Below, in pieces: positions 61,307 to 64,000 of a stretch of 64,000 nucleotides of DNA (the first letter of the stretch is position 1; every line of letters starts with the position of its first letter). A model generated the notes under the pieces. It was not told the DNA's origin, made no database searches, and saw only the letters and a list, made by a program, of their open reading frames with translations. Source of the stretch: Rhizobium sp. EC-SD404 (GTDB taxonomy: Bacteria; Pseudomonadota; Alphaproteobacteria; Rhizobiales; Rhizobiaceae); the NCBI RefSeq assembly GCF_902498825.1, contig NZ_LR701459.1, positions 452,527 through 516,526 on the forward strand. Reading direction: 5' to 3'. Both the position numbers and the translations under genes were made by a program.

Positions 61307-61459
61307 ATGCGGATCACTTCTTTCTTCACCCGCGCGCTCGACGCGCTGGCCGATCATTTCGAAGGGGTGCGTCGTTACGAGACGAACCGGCTCGTGGGCG
61401 CCCGTCGTGACATGTGGCAGAGCCTGCCGAAGGCCGCTCGCCGAGACGCAGACTGTTAG
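61307..61459 (+). CDS. Small basic hypothetical protein (50 residues)
   Basis: GGAG at 61297-61300 precedes ATG 61307 at good distance (ATG 61301 is in frame as an alternative). The product MRITSFFTRALDALADHFEG... is basic and helical and ends in Cys; it mildly resembles DUF1127-like small proteins with an RxYETNRLVGARRDMW stretch. It lies between the AbrB-type gene and the LysR gene. It is below the usual length cut-off and may be missed by gene callers. Confidence 0.5.
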   Translation: MRITSFFTRALDALADHFEGVRRYETNRLVGARRDMWQSLPKAARRDADC

Positions 61460-61579
61460 GCGAACGGCCGCTTCGTGGCAGTCAGCGCGAATCCGTCTAT
61501 GCTTGGATCGCGTCCGGGCCGGCCGATCGACAGCGATCGGCTCCCGGCGGATCAGTGGTTCAGCAGGGCGGGGATAACG

Positions 61580-62497
61580 ATGCAGACTTTCGACCCGGTA
61601 ACGGCGCGGCTTTTGATCGTGCTCGCCGAAAGCGGATCGATAGGCCGCGCAGCGGATCGTCAGAACATCGCGCCATCGGCCGTCAGTCGACGGATCAGCG
61701 ATCTTGAGGCCCGGCTCGCCGTCTCGCTGTTCGATCGATCGACACAAGGGGTCCGACTGACGCCCGCCGGCCGCATCTATGTCGAAGGCGTGCGCACGAT
61801 TTTGCGCGAGATCGCCGATCTCGATACGGCGATGGCGGATTTTGCCGAGGGCCGTCGCGGTAATTTGCGGCTTGCGTGCACGAGCTCGGCGCTTGCCGGG
61901 CGCCTGCCCGAACTTCTTGCCGATTATGCCGCACGCTATCCGACGATCGCGCTCGACATTCAGGAGATGAACGCCGCCGGCGCCCTCCTCGCAATTGACG
62001 ATGGGCAGGCCGATCTGGCGATCGTCGCCGACAACAACGATTTCAGCCGTTACGACACGCGCATTTTCGAAGACGACCAGGTCTATGTGCTGAGCGCTCC
62101 GGACCACCCCGTCGCCGAGCGGCTGAGAACGGCCAAGCCGATCGCCTTCGAAGAGGTTGCCGGTCACGAGGTGGTGGGCATCCACCATTCCGGCGCGCTC
62201 GACCGGCTGCTGAGCCAGGCAGCGGCAAGCGCAGGCCGCACGCTGGGCGAACGCGTCAATGTGGAGAGCTTTCCCTCGCTCGTTAGAATGGTCGAGGCCG
62301 GCTTCGGTATCGGGTTTCTGCGGGCCACCAGCCTGCATCTCCTGACGCCGACCGATGTGGTCGCCGCTCCCCTCGAAAACGACTGGGCCAAGCGCCAGCT
62401 GCTGGTTGCGCATCGTCGTTCCGGACCGGTCTCGCGGTCCATGGCCTCTTTCCTCGACCTGTGCACGCAAACCTATCGGCCGACCGCCATATCGTGA
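61580..62497 (+). CDS. LysR-type transcriptional regulator
   Basis: The 305-residue protein has the LysR helix-turn-helix (ARLLIVLAESGSIGRAADRQNIAPSAVSRRISDLE trace, about 8-42) and an effector domain starting LRLACTSSALAGRLPELLADY. ATG 61580 follows GGCGGGGAT; a longer frame begins at 61475. It precedes and is co-directional with the Ldh-type dehydrogenase gene, which has its own GTATAC box, so it may be a second regulator of the cluster. Confidence 0.92.
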   Translation: MQTFDPVTARLLIVLAESGSIGRAADRQNIAPSAVSRRISDLEARLAVSLFDRSTQGVRLTPAGRIYVEGVRTILREIADLDTAMADFAEGRRGNLRLACTSSALAGRLPELLADYAARYPTIALDIQEMNAAGALLAIDDGQADLAIVADNNDFSRYDTRIFEDDQVYVLSAPDHPVAERLRTAKPIAFEEVAGHEVVGIHHSGALDRLLSQAAASAGRTLGERVNVESFPSLVRMVEAGFGIGFLRATSLHLLTPTDVVAAPLENDWAKRQLLVAHRRSGPVSRSMASFLDLCTQTYRPTAIS

Positions 62498-62518
62498 GTG
62501 CCGTTCACTGCATGCGGC

Positions 62519-62526
62519 TGTATACA
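62519..62526. promoter_or_regulatory. GTATAC box upstream of the Ldh-type gene
   Basis: TGTATACA within CTGTATACACAG, 60 bp before the start. With its left flank it matches the box at 59951 over ATGCGGCTGT.TACA. Confidence 0.55.
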
Positions 62527-62585
62527 CAGTAAGGAATCCCTGATAGCGAGGACCCATTGCGTGATGCCAGGGGAGGATATGCCGC

Positions 62586-63677
62586 ATGCCCGCTTCAGAC
62601 GTGTCTTTGAACGTCGATCCCATTCGGCTGACCGATCTCGTCGCCCGCATATTCGCCTCTGTGGGCGTGCCGACGGACCATGCGCGCACGGTCGCGGACT
62701 GTCTCGTTCTGGCGGATCTACGCGGTGTCGGATCGCACGGCGTCAGCCGCATGCCGATCTATCTGGAGCGCTTGCGCAAAGGGCTCGTGAACGTCGCACC
62801 GACGCTTGCCATTCAAGAGATCGCAGCCGCCTGCGCCAAAATCGACGGCGATAACGGGCTTGGTTTCCTGGTCGCGAAGAAGGCCATGGCCGAGGCTTGC
62901 ACGCGCGCCGGAACCTACGGCGTGGGCGTCGTTGCCGCGCACAACAGCACCCATTTCGGCATGGCGGCGACCTATCTCATCGATGCGGCCAAAGCCGGTT
63001 ACGTCTCCTTCGTATTCACCAATGCGTCTCCCGCGATGCCCATCTGGGGCGGCAGGAAGCCGTTTCTCGGAACCAGCCCATTTGCCTTCGGCGCTCCCGG
63101 TGGCGACGGCACGCCGCCGGTGATCCTCGACATGGCGACATCGGTCGTGGCGCGCGGCAAGATCCGCCGCGCTGCGCAGAAAGGCGAACCGATCCCGGCG
63201 GGCTGGGCGCTCGATGCCGACGGCAACGAGACGACCGATGCGCAGAAGGCCTATGAGGGCATCATCCAGCCGCTCGGCGGACCGAAGGGTTCGGGGCTTT
63301 CGCTAATGATGGAGGTGGTCGCCGGCGTCATGTCCGGCTCGGCCTTCGGCGGCGAAGTCGGCAATCAGTATGCCGATTTCGATCGCGCTCAGGATGTCGG
63401 CCACATGTTCGTGGCGCTGAAGCCGGATCTCTTCCTCGGCGAGGGCGATTATCGCACCCGCATGGGCGACCTTGTCTCCCGCGCCAAGGGCCAGCCCCGC
63501 CTGCACGACGACCAGCCGATCCTGATGCCGGGCGAGCCGGAATCGATCCGCGAAGCGGAGCGGCGGCGCAACGGTCTGCCGATATCGGTCGAGGACATCA
63601 CGATGCTCGAAAACGAGGCCAGCCGCGCCGGCGTCGCCTTCGTTGCCGACGACCTAGCCTTGCGGAGTGCGGCATGA
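62586..63677 (+). CDS. Ldh2/malate-type NAD(P)-dependent oxidoreductase
   Basis: The 363-residue enzyme belongs to the malate/L-lactate/ureidoglycolate dehydrogenase family, which has its own non-Rossmann fold. Markers are LADLRGVGSHGVSRMPIYLERL near residue 40, VVAAHNSTHFGMAATYLI with the catalytic His, GTSPFAFGAPGGDGTPPVILDMATSVVARGKI and GGPKGSGLSLMMEV. It oxidises or reduces a 2-hydroxy acid. It overlaps the next dehydrogenase gene by four bases. Confidence 0.92.
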   Translation: MPASDVSLNVDPIRLTDLVARIFASVGVPTDHARTVADCLVLADLRGVGSHGVSRMPIYLERLRKGLVNVAPTLAIQEIAAACAKIDGDNGLGFLVAKKAMAEACTRAGTYGVGVVAAHNSTHFGMAATYLIDAAKAGYVSFVFTNASPAMPIWGGRKPFLGTSPFAFGAPGGDGTPPVILDMATSVVARGKIRRAAQKGEPIPAGWALDADGNETTDAQKAYEGIIQPLGGPKGSGLSLMMEVVAGVMSGSAFGGEVGNQYADFDRAQDVGHMFVALKPDLFLGEGDYRTRMGDLVSRAKGQPRLHDDQPILMPGEPESIREAERRRNGLPISVEDITMLENEASRAGVAFVADDLALRSAA

Positions 63678-64000
63678 AGATCGCGATCCTCGACGACTAC
63701 CAGAATGTCGCGCTGTCGCTTGCCGACTGGGCGTCGCTCGGCACCGAAGCTTCGATCACTGTCTTCGATCGCAATCTGTCCAGCGAAGACGAGGCTGCGG
63801 CAGAATTGGCCGAGTTCGATGTGCTCGTTTTGATGCGTGAGCGCATGGCGATGCCCGCGTCGCTGATTGCGCGGCTGCCTTCGCTCAAGCTGATCGTCGT
63901 TACGGGCGGGCGCACCCGCACGATCGACATGGACGCGGCCACCGATCGCGGGATCACGATTTCCCATACCCATCCGGGTGAATCGCCCATGGCGACGCCG
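63674..64000 (+). CDS. D-2-hydroxyacid dehydrogenase, 5' part cut by the window edge
   Basis: Only the first 109 codons are in the window. They match the N-terminal catalytic domain of the D-isomer hydroxyacid dehydrogenases (MKIAILDDYQNVALSLADW, VLVLMRERMAMPASLIARLP, LIVVTGGRTRTIDMDAATDRGI). The NAD-binding domain lies outside. ATG 63674 overlaps the Ldh-type stop (ATGA), so the two dehydrogenases are coupled and may interconvert stereoisomers of one hydroxy acid through a keto acid. Confidence 0.9.
   Translation, partial: MKIAILDDYQNVALSLADWASLGTEASITVFDRNLSSEDEAAAELAEFDVLVLMRERMAMPASLIARLPSLKLIVVTGGRTRTIDMDAATDRGITISHTHPGESPMATP

Noticed and set aside
61187..62752. 521-codon open frame on the minus strand
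   Set aside because: Antisense to the LysR gene and the small gene at 61307; no family pattern and no start signal.

Overview
The window reads as chromosome or megaplasmid DNA of an alphaproteobacterium, most likely of the rhizobial order (Hyphomicrobiales). Support comes from a DUF6894-type small protein, rhizobial-style Crp/Fnr and LysR regulators, a high-GC coding style and a lanthanide-type methanol oxidation island laid out like those of rhizobia and other methylotrophic alphaproteobacteria. The species cannot be named from sequence alone.

Region 1 (1-4168) is gene-poor and looks accessory: a Crp/Fnr regulator, a DUF6894 protein, two small proteins and long stretches with no convincing gene. 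Region 2 (4169-10090) has a chemoreceptor-cheW pair, then, on the minus strand, a two-gene unit joining an ATP-grasp ligase to a 661-residue unknown protein in which I see a papain-like Gln/Cys/His/Asn signature. That unit is the best candidate here for an undescribed system.

Region 3 (10304-35756) is a nearly complete lanthanide-dependent methanol oxidation island: pqqBCDE on the minus strand with pqqA split off on the plus strand; a GFA protein and a nitrate/taurine-type ABC transporter; xoxF, xoxG and a XoxJ fused to a CXXCW rhodanese-like domain; a quinoprotein-associated metallohydrolase, a SoxYZ-like carrier and a DUF3280 protein; the ABC ATPase and permease of the PedB/PedC (LutE/LutF) type; glutathione-dependent formaldehyde oxidation (class III alcohol dehydrogenase and S-formylglutathione hydrolase); the matching binding protein, a beta-propeller protein and three unknown secreted proteins; then a FIST sensor, hybrid kinase and NarL-type regulator. 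Methanol would be oxidised in the periplasm by XoxF with PQQ and a lanthanide, electrons passed to XoxG, and formaldehyde cleared through glutathione. A 15-bp motif (consensus about TAGTACCTTMGYACY) recurs before pqqA and in the adhC intergenic region, with a related repeat before xoxF.

Region 4 (36097-46154) is mixed: BCCT transporter, methyltransferase, a von Willebrand factor A protein with a partner, an FAH-family hydrolase, a ParD-like/methionine aminopeptidase pair behind a 28-bp palindrome, an M13 peptidase, and small secreted proteins including a PliG-like lysozyme-inhibitor domain joined to SH3.

Region 5 (46307-64000) is a catabolic cluster for an unidentified, probably tricarboxylic, acid: tripartite tricarboxylate transporter, two PrpF-like isomerases, an isopropylmalate/tartrate dehydrogenase homologue, a TcuA-like flavoprotein, TauE exporter, CoA-transferase, AbrB-type membrane protein, two hydroxyacid dehydrogenases (the last cut by the window edge), LysR regulators and a GntR/FCD regulator. 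GTATAC-centred boxes before five transcription units suggest that the GntR protein controls the set.
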